Of a DNA stretch of 64,000 nucleotides, positions 43,031 through 50,745 are shown in pieces. Within the stretch, counting starts at the first letter, position 1; each line of letters begins with the position of its first letter. The DNA lies in contig QHWB01000030.1 of the NCBI GenBank assembly GCA_003222395.1, positions 1 through 64,000 on the forward strand, given 5' to 3'. The position numbers were made by a program, and so were the translations under genes. The notes under the pieces were generated by a model. It was not told the origin of the DNA, did no database searches, and saw only the letters and a list, made by a program, of their open reading frames with translations. Origin of the DNA: Acidobacteriota bacterium. GTDB lineage: Bacteria; Acidobacteriota; Vicinamibacteria; Vicinamibacterales; CAVVIG01.

Positions 43031-43740
43031 TCCGGGCTGACGGAGCGCGGCTTCCGCTCGTTCCACTTCTCGACGACGCGCTTCAGCTCTGCGATCGGCT
43101 CGGGACTGTCGTCGACCTGCAGCCGCAGGATCGTGTCGTTGTGCAGCCACACGCCGCAGTTCTTCTTCACGATGACGAGCGCCGCCGACTGCTGACCGCG
43201 TTTGTCGCCGCCGCCGGCCTGCCCGCCTTCGAGCGCCGCGACGAGGCGCCGCGAAAGATGTCCTTTCGTGTTCTCGAACGCGTCGATCATGTTGGCGACG
43301 ACCTGCGGTCCGGCGAGGATGTTTCCCTGCGCCGTGCAGAACTTTCCGCTCTTGTGGCCGGCCCACTCCGTCGCTTTCGGGCCGGTGAACGCGCCGCATA
43401 CTCGCCTTTCGCATTCATCACGGCGAACTGGCGTCCCTGCTTCGTCCAGTTCTCCGGCAGCGGATCCGGATCGTCGTCCCACACCTGCCGGACGATCGCG
43501 GCCGGCGCAAGATTCTTTCGCAGCAGCTCCAGCGCCTTCGGGCCGTAGCCGACGTCGACGATCGCCTGCGTCGCGACGACGCCGACGTTCGCTTCGGCCC
43601 ACAACACGCCGTTGCCGACCGAGAAGACGCGCGACTGCACCGCGCCGCCGACTTCGCCCGTGTCCGGATCGTAGCCGAGGATGGAGAAAGTCCCCGTCTC
43701 CCACAGCCCCCCGACGTCGCTCGCCGCCGAGGCCTTCGGC

Positions 43741-43763
43741 GAAGGCGGAAAGGCTCGCGCTAC
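43741..43763. repeat. Single REP unit in the DUF1028 gene
   Basis: GGCGGAAAGGCTCGCG-CTAC reads GTAG with core GCCTTTCCGCC on the coding strand and lies at the end of the signal-peptide codons. Confidence 0.6.
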
Positions 43764-43787
43764 CGGCACGAGGCCGAGGACGATGAC

Positions 43788-43864
43788 CGCAGCGACCAAC
43801 GACCAACGACGAGTGGCCGACGACCAACGGCCAACGACCGACGACCAACGACCGACGACTAACA
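43788..43864. repeat. Short-period tract T12 (CCAACGA heptads)
   Basis: CCAACGA, CCGACGA and CCAACGG heptads repeat about ten times without a facing arm. On the minus strand they encode the VVGRWSS repeats at the start of the DUF1028 protein. Confidence 0.8.
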
Positions 43865-44770
43865 TCCACCCCCCCATGCGTTGACCACAGCCTCGACCTG
43901 CTTAGGCTTGATCTCGACGACGACGAAGCGCTCGTGATCCCAGCCGGAATACTGCGCCAGCCAGTACACCTTGCCGTTCAGGCGCATGACGCCGAACGGC
44001 AGCATGTAGGTGGCGCCGTACTTGTCGCACGGCAGCACGTCCACTGTCATCTCGAGCGCCTTGAACGTCGCGCCGTCGCGGAGGAACCATCCCGTGCCGA
44101 ACGCAATGGTGCAGTCGTTTCCGCCGATTTCCCGGTACGCGCGGATGCTCTCGACGTAGTAGACGCGCGGCTCGCTGCCGAACGCGTACGCCGCTTCGAT
44201 TTCCGGTTCTCGCTGCTCGCGTACTTTTTCCCGAATGGGATGGCGGAAACGGCTCGCCGTCTCGCGCTCGGCGCGGTTGAACGTCTCGGTCAGAATCGCC
44301 TGCATCGGCGCCAGCTCCGCGCTCAGCGGCCCAACGATCTGGACGCGTTCGACATTCTGCGGCGGCGAAACCGCCAGACCGTCCTTGGGATACGGCTGCT
44401 CGAGCGGGGGCGGCGGCACTTCGGCCGGACGATAGTCGGTGCGCAGACCGATCTGCCGCGTGCAGTGGACGTCGACGACGTCCGGCTGCACGACCTTGAG
44501 CGGCGGCACCTGGCGCGGCTCGCCGACGATCCACGCCTGCCAGCTCTCGCGCGCGCCGGCAGGACCCCACCAGCGTCCGGGCACGCTGTTCAAGTTGATC
44601 GGCACGCTCTCATCGCGCGACGGCGGCGGCCAGCGGCTCACCCAGCGCTTGCCGTCGTACGCGGCGAACGGGATGACGACGCCGTCGCGCCGCAGCGCGC
44701 CGACGGTGAATGACGGCGCATCGGCCGCGAGCGAAACGGTCAGCAGCAGGATCGACGCGGCGATGCGCAT
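43859..44770 (-). CDS. Secreted protein of unknown function
   Basis: 303 residues with a signal peptide (about 1-16). The mature part has a Pro-rich middle (PAEVPPPPLEQPYPK), a charged helix (ETFNRAERETASRFRHPIREK), and a beta-rich C-terminal half (YYVESIRAYREIGGNDCTIAFGTGWF, DKYGATYMLPFGVMRLNGKVYWLAQYSGWDHE). Three or four cysteines are present. I do not recognise the family. It overlaps the start of the DUF1028 gene by 19 bases and so shares its transcript. The start codon is about 40 bases from the palindromic box GAGTATACTC. Confidence 0.65.
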   Translation of the reverse strand: MRIAASILLLTVSLAADAPSFTVGALRRDGVVIPFAAYDGKRWVSRWPPPSRDESVPINLNSVPGRWWGPAGARESWQAWIVGEPRQVPPLKVVQPDVVDVHCTRQIGLRTDYRPAEVPPPPLEQPYPKDGLAVSPPQNVERVQIVGPLSAELAPMQAILTETFNRAERETASRFRHPIREKVREQREPEIEAAYAFGSEPRVYYVESIRAYREIGGNDCTIAFGTGWFLRDGATFKALEMTVDVLPCDKYGATYMLPFGVMRLNGKVYWLAQYSGWDHERFVVVEIKPKQVEAVVNAWGGGC

Positions 44771-44808
44771 TTGACGGCGGTTGTTGCGGGGCGCGGCCCC
44801 GCTCGGCG

Positions 44809-44818
44809 GAGTATACTC
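44809..44818. promoter_or_regulatory. Palindromic GAGTATACTC: two overlapping -10 boxes
   Basis: TATACT can be read in either direction from this perfect palindrome between divergent genes. The leaders would be about 25-30 bases toward the SnoaL-like gene and about 35 bases toward the secreted-protein gene. Confidence 0.45.
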
Positions 44819-44848
44819 GCGTCCTCATTGATCAGGGCGAGGGACGCC

Positions 44849-45280
44849 ATGACGCGAGCCGAGCTCCAGGCGGTCACCGATCGGTTGATCGAAGCGACGA
44901 ACCGGCACGACCCGAAAGCCTTGACCGCGCTCTATGCCGCCGATGCGACAGTCGACAGTCCGATGTTCGCCACGCTGCACGGCCGCGCCGCGATCGAGGA
45001 TTCGTTCCGCAACTTCTTCAAGATTTTCCCCGACGTCGTCATCACGATCGAAGACGTCCTGATCGATCCACCCGGCATGGCGGTGACGACGCGCAACACC
45101 GCGACGCAGCAGGGCGAGCTGTTCGGGCTGCCGCCGACGCAGCGGCACGTGGAGTTCGTCGTGACGCGCATCGTCACGTGTGCGGATGGGTTGATCGCGA
45201 GCGAGCGGAGGATTTACGACTTCACCGGCCTGCTCGTGCAGCTCGGCGTGCTGCGCGCGAGGCCGGCGAAGCCGGCGTAG
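44849..45280 (+). CDS. SnoaL-like/ester-cyclase-type protein
   Basis: 143 residues forming one NTF2-like alpha+beta barrel. Features: the N-terminal helix LQAVTDRLIEATNRHDPKAL, YAADATVDSPMFATLHGRAAI, FRNFFKIFPDVVITIEDVLI and VEFVVTRIVTCADGLIASERRIYDF. These are typical of SnoaL-like polyketide cyclase or ester-cyclase relatives, many of which have unknown substrates. The ATG at 44849 is preferred because GAGGGA precedes it and homology starts there. It is convergent with the PHM-like gene (five-base gap). Confidence 0.8.
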   Translation: MTRAELQAVTDRLIEATNRHDPKALTALYAADATVDSPMFATLHGRAAIEDSFRNFFKIFPDVVITIEDVLIDPPGMAVTTRNTATQQGELFGLPPTQRHVEFVVTRIVTCADGLIASERRIYDFTGLLVQLGVLRARPAKPA

Positions 45281-45285
45281 AGAAA

Positions 45286-46584
45286 TTATTGCTTTCCTTT
45301 GTCGCTCGTCGTCGTCTGCGTGTCGTTCACGGTGAACGTGAACGCCGTGAACTGCATCTCTTCCCACGTCTGATCGCCCCAGGTGACGTCGCTGGTCGGA
45401 TCGGGATTCGACTTGTTCGCCGCCGAGTTGTCGTACCACGCCGACGTCCGGAGCTTCGTTCCCTTCGCGAGCCGCAGCGGCTCCCTGAAGACGTAGTCGG
45501 TCTGCCAGTTGAAGTCGTACTTCGGCACGCCGAGGATCGTCTTCGCCTCGCCGTCAGGCGATACGGTCGCGATCTCCCACCGCTTGCCCCGCACGTGCGT
45601 GTGCGGCAGCGCGCTCCACAGCGTGACGTCCTGCTGCAGCGTCATCTCGGCGTCGACGCGCGTATCCGCCACACCGGCCTTCAGCGTGAAGTTCTCGTTC
45701 TGCAGCGGGACGACCACCACCTCGCGCCTGGGCGGCTCTTTGGCGAAGACCAGCCCGACGCTCGTCCGATCCGTCGTCTCTTTGCCGTTAGCCGTGTAGT
45801 GCATCGACATGATCAGCACCGATCCCGCCGGCACGCGCAGCGCCGTTCCCGGCTGGTAGACGCGAACCCCCTGACCCGGAGCGAAGCCGCCGAGCCAGCC
45901 ACCGAGCGCTCGCGGCGCCGGCCGATCGTTGAGATCGCGCTTTGCCTTGATTTGCTCCGGTGTCGGTGATTTGTTCATCCCCGGCCCGAACGAGAACGCG
46001 GTCAGGCGCGGCTGCGGCCGCGGCGATCGCATGTAGACGATGACGTGATGCACGACGGCGCGAGTGCCCGGCCGAACCTCGACGCCCTGGATGAATTTGT
46101 CCTCGGTGAAGTTCGTCGGCACCTCGAAGAACTTGTATTCGAGCGTCCCCGCCGCGGGAACGGGATAGTCCTCCTGCATCGCGAGAACAACGTCGGGCTG
46201 GCCGATCATCCAGCCTTCGGCATACTTCGGCTGCGGCGGCAGGTCCTTCGGATCGCCTTCGGGCGCGCCGTCGCTGACCCATTGGAGGATCGTCTCTTTG
46301 TCGCTCGCGGACAGCCGGCGATCGTTGAGGTACTCGCCGTGCGCCGGATCGGCGTGCCACGGCGGCATCGTGCCGTTGCTGACGCGTGTGGCGATGGACC
46401 TGGCCCACGGCCGCGCGTCCGCGTACGTCAGCAGCGACATCGGGCCGATCTCGCCCGTCCTGTGACAGTTCGTGCAGTTGTTATAAAGGATCGGGGCGAC
46501 GTCTTTGCTGAACGTCGGACCGGCTTCGGCGCCGCTCGCGACGAGCGCGTACACGACAGCCGCGGCAGCAATCGTTCTGATCAT
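45286..46584 (-). CDS. Copper type II ascorbate-dependent monooxygenase-like protein with N-terminal cytochrome c motif
   Basis: 432 residues with a signal peptide (about 1-21). Residues 25-115 form a cytochrome-c-like domain with CTNCH and a distal Met (GEIGPMSLLTY). The rest resembles the PHM/DBM fold: paired histidines in RAVVHHVIVYM, His/Met in LIMSMHYTANGKETTDRT, and LPHTHVRGKRWEI, which together could bind the two copper sites. Such fusion proteins are frequent in Acidobacteriota and Planctomycetes; a periplasmic oxidation is likely, but the substrate is unknown. The start has AGAGGAGC and TATAAT (46613-46608) upstream. Confidence 0.85.
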   Translation of the reverse strand: MIRTIAAAAVVYALVASGAEAGPTFSKDVAPILYNNCTNCHRTGEIGPMSLLTYADARPWARSIATRVSNGTMPPWHADPAHGEYLNDRRLSASDKETILQWVSDGAPEGDPKDLPPQPKYAEGWMIGQPDVVLAMQEDYPVPAAGTLEYKFFEVPTNFTEDKFIQGVEVRPGTRAVVHHVIVYMRSPRPQPRLTAFSFGPGMNKSPTPEQIKAKRDLNDRPAPRALGGWLGGFAPGQGVRVYQPGTALRVPAGSVLIMSMHYTANGKETTDRTSVGLVFAKEPPRREVVVVPLQNENFTLKAGVADTRVDAEMTLQQDVTLWSALPHTHVRGKRWEIATVSPDGEAKTILGVPKYDFNWQTDYVFREPLRLAKGTKLRTSAWYDNSAANKSNPDPTSDVTWGDQTWEEMQFTAFTFTVNDTQTTTSDKGKQ

Positions 46585-46607
46585 GTTGCTCCTCTGGTTG
46601 ACCCGTC

Positions 46608-46613
46608 ATTATA
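46608..46613 (-). promoter_or_regulatory. -10 box (TATAAT) of the PHM-like gene
   Basis: A consensus TATAAT on the minus strand lies 23 bases before the ATG at 46584, with AGAGGAGC between. This is an ordinary leadered promoter, in contrast to the TANNNT boxes next to start codons elsewhere. Confidence 0.5.
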
Positions 46614-46672
46614 GCCGAGGTCCGGACGCAATTCGGATAAGACGACGATCGAACCAGAGGAGTTGCAGGGAG

Positions 46673-46900
46673 TTACGACGATTTGCGCGAGCGCTTCCTG
46701 CCGCCCTTGCGCTTGCGCGATCCGCCGCGCTTGCGCGGCACTTTCCCGCCGGCGCGGCGCGCTTCGCTGAGACCGATCGCGATCGCCTGCTTGCGGCTCG
46801 TGACTCTCTTGCCCGAACGGCCCGAACGCAGCTTGCCGCGTTTGCGCTCGTGCATCGCCCGCTTCACCTTCTGCTGCGCCTTCTTGCCGTACTTCGCCAT
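46673..46900 (-). CDS. Small basic DUF6496-like protein
   Basis: 75 residues, about 40 percent Lys/Arg. The conserved core VKRAMHERKRGKLRSGRSGK and KVTSRKQAIAIGLSEARRAG (here RVTSRKQ) matches the DUF6496 family found in many soil bacteria, followed by a KRGGSRKRKGGRKRSRK tail that should bind nucleic acid. The role is unknown; histone-like DNA coating is a guess. It stands alone upstream of the PHM-like gene. A clear GAGGAG precedes the ATG. Confidence 0.85.
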   Translation of the reverse strand: MAKYGKKAQQKVKRAMHERKRGKLRSGRSGKRVTSRKQAIAIGLSEARRAGGKVPRKRGGSRKRKGGRKRSRKSS

Positions 46901-46991
46901 GCAGCTCCTCCGCGGAGGCTTCGCCTAGCAAGCGATGTGCCCTCAGCTGCGCGGACTGGCGCGCCGTGTTCCTCCGTCGACAGGATGATTG

Positions 46992-47144
46992 ATGCCGGGC
47001 ACCGTCTCCCATCCGATCTTCTACAACGCGGTCGCGTCGAAGCACGAAGAACGATCGAGAGAAGTCGACGAGGACGTTCGAGCGCTGCACGACCAGATCA
47101 TGATCGACCGGACGCTCGAGCCGCTCGTGAAGGACGGCAAGTAA
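46992..47144 (+). CDS. Small hypothetical protein of 50 residues
   Basis: An ATG at 46992, preceded by AGGATGATTG, opens a frame of 50 codons ending in TAA at 47144. The product is hydrophilic and probably helical (ASKHEERSREVDEDVRALHD, then QIMIDRTLEPLVKDGK). Codon positions show the strong third-position GC bias of neighbouring genes. I do not recognise a family. It is divergent from the basic DUF6496 gene, separated by 91 bases. Confidence 0.5.
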   Translation: MPGTVSHPIFYNAVASKHEERSREVDEDVRALHDQIMIDRTLEPLVKDGK

Positions 47145-47261
47145 GCTCACGCCGGAAGGGCGAGAAAGGGCTTAGGGCGAAGACCCTTTGATTTCGTACG
47201 CTCAAGACGGCTAGTATTGGCGTACCAACCCGGCGCTTCGCGACAACAACAGGAACAGTCC

Positions 47262-48014
47262 ATGGATCCGCGTCCCGCGCCGCTGACCTCTTCCGACCTC
47301 GGACGGTCGCCGCTCGCGCTGCTCGTCGATCGCGACGTCGACACGCGGAAGATGTACGCGGAGTACCTGCGCCTTTCCGTATGCGACATCGACGAGGCTG
47401 ATGACGGCCGTGAAGCGCTGGCGATGGCCATCGCGCATCATCCGGATGTCATCATCACCGAGACGCGGCTACCCGGCATCAACGGCTTCGACCTCTGTCG
47501 ACTGCTGCGAGAAGATGAGTCGACGCGCGGAATCCCGATTGTGTTCGTCACTGGCGATGCGTTCGCCACCGACGTCAAGCGCGCCGAAACGGCCGGTGCC
47601 GATTCCGTGCTCGTCAAACCGTGTTTGCCGGAGCGCCTCGCAAACGAAATCCGCCGGCTGCTGCACGACTCACGGCATCTGCGCGAGCAGGCACGCGCGG
47701 TTCGCGACAAGATCTCCGATCAAATGAGTCGATCCGAGGGAGTGCTCAATCACTCCCGGGGGAGATTTCGGCGGACCCTGCTCAACCGCGCGCACAACCG
47801 GCGCGACACGCTCGATCCTCCCGCGGCGCCGCCGGCGCTCACGTGTCCGGCGTGCGATCATCCGCTGACGTACGTTCGAAGCCACATCGGTGGCGTCAAC
47901 GAACATCACGCCGAGCAATGGGATTATTACGACTGCGGCGCCGGGTGCGGCACCTTCCAGTACCGGCAGCGGACGCGCAAGCTGCGCCGAATCGCTGACC
48001 GCCCCGTCGACTAG
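47262..48014 (+). CDS. Receiver-domain protein with C-terminal zinc-ribbon-like domain and Glu at the phospho-acceptor site
   Basis: 250 residues. The receiver fold spans about 18-140, with D23-x-D25 in LVDRDVDTR, conserved Thr in VFVTGDA and Lys in LVKPCLPERL. The phospho-acceptor position is Glu67 in IITETRLPG instead of Asp, which should prevent phosphorylation and may mimic the phosphorylated state. The C-terminal part has CPACDHPLTYV, then EHHAEQWDYYDCGAGCGTF, a Cys/His cluster likely to bind zinc. The output is probably protein or nucleic-acid binding. A degenerate copy of the last ~25 codons lies just downstream. Confidence 0.8.
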   Translation: MDPRPAPLTSSDLGRSPLALLVDRDVDTRKMYAEYLRLSVCDIDEADDGREALAMAIAHHPDVIITETRLPGINGFDLCRLLREDESTRGIPIVFVTGDAFATDVKRAETAGADSVLVKPCLPERLANEIRRLLHDSRHLREQARAVRDKISDQMSRSEGVLNHSRGRFRRTLLNRAHNRRDTLDPPAAPPALTCPACDHPLTYVRSHIGGVNEHHAEQWDYYDCGAGCGTFQYRQRTRKLRRIADRPVD

Positions 48015-48074
48015 CCGGACGCGCTCGAGATTGTGGATGATTGCCCCGCGTTCGGGTCTGTTCTAATGCCCTCG

Positions 48075-48165
48075 GCGAAGGGGATGCCGAGCAGTGGGAC
48101 TAGCTTCGAATGCGGAGTGCGGCAGGTTTCACTATCGCGGGCGCACGCGCAAGTTACGGCGCGTG
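48075..48165 (+). pseudogene. Degenerate copy of the zinc-ribbon end of the preceding gene
   Basis: The stretch GATGCCGAGCAGTGGGAC, a broken middle, then CGCACGCGCAAGTTACGGCG parallels the final codons of the receiver gene (GCCGAGCAATGGGAT and CGGACGCGCAAGCTGCGCCG). A TAG and a frameshift interrupt it. It is a remnant of a second, similar gene. Confidence 0.6.
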
Positions 48166-49110
48166 ATGTAGCACGTCTACGAACGCGTCGACGAGCGCGC
48201 GGTCGCGCCACCCTTTTACCGCCTCATCGCTGAGAATCTGGACCGCTTCGTCCTCCGGCCGTGCTGTCCGGTACGGCCGCTGCGTCGTCAGCGCATCGAA
48301 CACGTCGACAATGCTGACGATTTGGGCGAGCAACGGAACTTCGGTGTTCCTCAGGCCGTCGGGATAGCCGGTGCCGTCGAGGCGCTCGTGATGCGATCGG
48401 ATGATCGGACGGACGTGCTGGAGCGAGCGCAGCCCCGCGCAGAGCGCGTCGCCGACGACCGGATGTTCCTGCATCACGCGCGATTCCGACGCGTCGAGCT
48501 TGCCGTCCTTCAGCAGTACGTGATCGGGAACGCGAATCTTGCCGATGTCGTGCAGGAAGCCGCCGCGCTCGAGCGCGCCGAGATCATCTTGCCCGAGACC
48601 CAGCGACTGGCCGAGCCGCGTCGCGTAGTTGGCGAGCCGCTGACAGTGGCCGCGCGTGTACGGATCGCGCGCCTCGATCGTTGCCCCGAGACCGAGAATG
48701 ACGGCTTCGGCCGATTCGAGTTCGTCGGTCTGCCGCTTCAGGCGCACGAGCGATCGAATGCGCGCGTGGAGCTCGGCGTTGTCGAAGGGTTTGGCGAGGA
48801 AATCGTCGGCGCCGGCCTCGATGCCGTGCAGGCGCTGTTCGCGATCGGAATGCGACGTGACGATGACAATCGGCACGAAGCGCGTGTTCGGCTGCTGCTT
48901 CAGCCTCCGGCAGACGTCGAAGGCGCGTCCGCTCGGCGCCACGAGATCGAGGACGACGAGATCCGGCGGGTACGCGGCACAACTCCTCAGCGTCTCGTCG
49001 GGGCTGCGGGCGAGAGTTACTCGGTGACCCTCTCGTGTCAGCAGTCGTTTCAGAAGCAGCGCGCTCGTTTCGTCGTCATCAGCAACAAGAATGCTGGCTC
49101 CGAGAGTCAC
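48154..49110 (-). CDS. Response regulator with HD-GYP phosphodiesterase domain
   Basis: 318 residues. The receiver (1-120) has acidic DDD (11-13), phospho-acceptor D55 in VVLDLVAPSGR, and K in LAKPFDN. The HD-GYP domain follows, with RDPYTRGHCQRLANYA, HDIGKIRVPDHVL and HHERLDGTGYPDGL, carrying all metal ligands. It should hydrolyse cyclic di-GMP, as in RpfG. A GTG start at 49110 (VTLGASILVADDD) is preferred because the fold begins there; an in-frame GTG at 49209 adds 33 nonconserved residues. No cognate kinase is adjacent. Confidence 0.9.
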   Translation of the reverse strand: MTLGASILVADDDETSALLLKRLLTREGHRVTLARSPDETLRSCAAYPPDLVVLDLVAPSGRAFDVCRRLKQQPNTRFVPIVIVTSHSDREQRLHGIEAGADDFLAKPFDNAELHARIRSLVRLKRQTDELESAEAVILGLGATIEARDPYTRGHCQRLANYATRLGQSLGLGQDDLGALERGGFLHDIGKIRVPDHVLLKDGKLDASESRVMQEHPVVGDALCAGLRSLQHVRPIIRSHHERLDGTGYPDGLRNTEVPLLAQIVSIVDVFDALTTQRPYRTARPEDEAVQILSDEAVKGWRDRALVDAFVDVLHHAP

Positions 49111-49284
49111 GCAGTATCCCCCGTGCAAAAGGAAGACCGCCAAGTCAGCTGTAACGTCTTTAGAAGAGATTGCCGTGGCATCCCCGTTCAGCGACAAATC
49201 CGCCGTCACGCAGATAGCGTGTAATCCCGAAATGTTAACGTCTTAGACTACCGTGAAGCGCCGCTCAACGCGGAGGTTGTCCGC

Positions 49285-49935
49285 ATGTTCGCACTGATCG
49301 TTGCATTTGCCGTCCTGTCCTCTGATCTCTCAACGAGAGAAGCAAATCGCCTTCGTGAAGCGGCGACCGTTCTCGAGGAGATCCAGTCCGGTCCCGATAA
49401 GGATATCCCACAAGAGCTCTGGGATCGCGCCGAATGCGTCATCGTGGTTCCGGGGCTGAAGAAAGCCGCATTTGTCATTGGCGGCGAGTACGGCAAGGGC
49501 CTGATGAGCTGCAAACACGAAGCCGTCTGGTCGGCCCCGATTTTCATGCAGATCGGCAAAGGAAGCTGGGGACTCCAAATCGGCGCGCAATCGATTGATC
49601 TGGTCCTGCTGGTGATGAACAAGACGGGATTGGAGAAGATGCTGCGCAACAAGACATCGCTCGGCGCCGAAGCGTCGATTGCGGGCGGACCCGTCGGTCG
49701 CGACGCACGCGCCGCGACCGACGCGCAGCTGAAGGCCGAGATTCTCTCCTACTCGAGGACCCAGGGGTTGTTCGCCGGCGTGAATCTCTCCGGGGGCGTG
49801 GTGAGACCCGATCCGGAAGACAACACGGATCTGTACGGAAAGTCGATCGACGTCCGTGATGTGGTGATGAAAGGAACGGTTCCGCCGCCGGCCGTGGTGG
49901 AACCGTTCATGGAGGCGCTCAGGCGCCGGAAATAA
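49285..49935 (+). CDS. SYLF/Ysc84-domain lipid-binding-like protein
   Basis: 216 residues with a weak signal sequence (1-14). The SYLF domain spans most of the protein: AECVIVVPGLKKAAFVIGGEYGKGLMSC, WSAPIFMQIGKGSWGLQIGAQSIDLVLLVMN, ASIAGGPVGRDARAATD and ILSYSRTQGLFAGVNLSGGV. Eukaryotic relatives bind phosphoinositides; bacterial ones are periplasmic and uncharacterised. It ends one base before the convergent YciE-like gene. Confidence 0.9.
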   Translation: MFALIVAFAVLSSDLSTREANRLREAATVLEEIQSGPDKDIPQELWDRAECVIVVPGLKKAAFVIGGEYGKGLMSCKHEAVWSAPIFMQIGKGSWGLQIGAQSIDLVLLVMNKTGLEKMLRNKTSLGAEASIAGGPVGRDARAATDAQLKAEILSYSRTQGLFAGVNLSGGVVRPDPEDNTDLYGKSIDVRDVVMKGTVPPPAVVEPFMEALRRRK

Positions 49936-50523
49936 TCAGCGTCGGCCGGTCCGGTTGCGATCGGCGGCCGCGGGCCGGCGGGAGGCGCGCGCTCCGACGG
50001 TCCGTTTGCGCGGCTCTTCTTCCTCTTCGTCTTCAGCGGCCGCCTGATTGACGAAGCCTTCGGCGATTCCCGTCAACTTCTGATCCGTTTCCTTCTCTTC
50101 TTCGAGCGTGTCCTCGAGCATCGACGCGATCTCGCGGTGACCGAGCACGTTCGCCCACGTCCGCAGCGTGCCGTACGCCGCGATCTCGTAGTGCTCGACT
50201 TTCTGCGCCGCCGCGATCATGATCGCGTCGCGCGTCGCATCGTCGTCGGCATCGGCGATCATGTCGTTGCCTTCGGCAATCAGGTTCTTCATCCCCTTGC
50301 ACGTCTTGCCCTTCACCGGCATGCCGAGCTGATCGAACACCTGCTCCAGACGTTCCATGTGCTGCTCGGTCTGCCGCAGATGCTCCTCGAAGGCGTCCTG
50401 GAGATCCGGCGTCGTCGCCTTCTTCGCGAGCTTGGGCAGCGCCTTGGTCAACTGTTTCTCGGCGTCGTACATGTCCTTGAGCTCTTCCTGCAGCAGTTCT
50501 TCGAGCGATTCCATATTTGCCAT
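49936..50523 (-). CDS. YciE-like ferritin-superfamily protein (DUF892)
   Basis: 195 residues. The four-helix DUF892 bundle has LEELLQEELKDMYDAEKQLTKALPKLAKKA, LQDAFEEHLRQTEQHMERLEQVFDQLG, AAAQKVEHYEIAAYGTLRTWA and TLEEEKETDQKLT, with the Glu/His residues of a di-iron site. The family is stress-induced. A disordered tail of ~30 residues rich in Arg, Glu and Ala follows. The ATG at 50523 is preceded by AGGAGGCAG. Positions 50524-50745 hold divergent leaders but no gene. Confidence 0.9.
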   Translation of the reverse strand: MANMESLEELLQEELKDMYDAEKQLTKALPKLAKKATTPDLQDAFEEHLRQTEQHMERLEQVFDQLGMPVKGKTCKGMKNLIAEGNDMIADADDDATRDAIMIAAAQKVEHYEIAAYGTLRTWANVLGHREIASMLEDTLEEEKETDQKLTGIAEGFVNQAAAEDEEEEEPRKRTVGARASRRPAAADRNRTGRR

Positions 50524-50745
50524 GAGTGTCTGCCTCCTGAAAGCGGCGAGTGTGTCGTGCAGCTGGTGTGAACCGTAATGACGAAGCAAGACTTGTGCGC
50601 AGCGATCTCGGCGCGCCAAATCTCGTTTCGCGCGTCCGGCGCTGTCGTGCTCGACTACAGATCGCGCTAACGGCTGCGGTGGATCGGTACACGACGTGCA
50701 CCAGAACAGGTGCGTATAGAAGAAGAGAAAAGAGGAGGAAAGCTC

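Larger units (their letters stand above)
43018..43877 (-). pseudogene. DUF1028 (Ntn-hydrolase-like) gene with a frameshift
   Basis: The first frame (43877 to about 43395) reads GTFSILGYDPDTGEVGGAVQ, VGNGVLWAEANVGVVATQA and NAKGEYA, standard for DUF1028 proteins. Homology continues in the next frame as AFTGPKATEWAGHKSGKFC, NILAGPQVVANMIDAFE and a C-terminal half ending at 43018. The junction lies in a GCGGCGCG run; removing two bases would restore YAAFTG. The protein as encoded is broken, unless this is a sequencing error. The N-terminus (residues 5-28, LVVGRWSSVVGRWSS) is written by a CCAACGA heptad tract, and a REP half encodes RAFPPSP after the signal region. Confidence 0.8.

Noticed and set aside
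46581-47150. Longer minus-strand gene overlapping the basic DUF6496 gene
   Set aside because: A different frame holds the conserved DUF6496 core with its own ribosome-binding site; the longer frame is compositionally a shadow.
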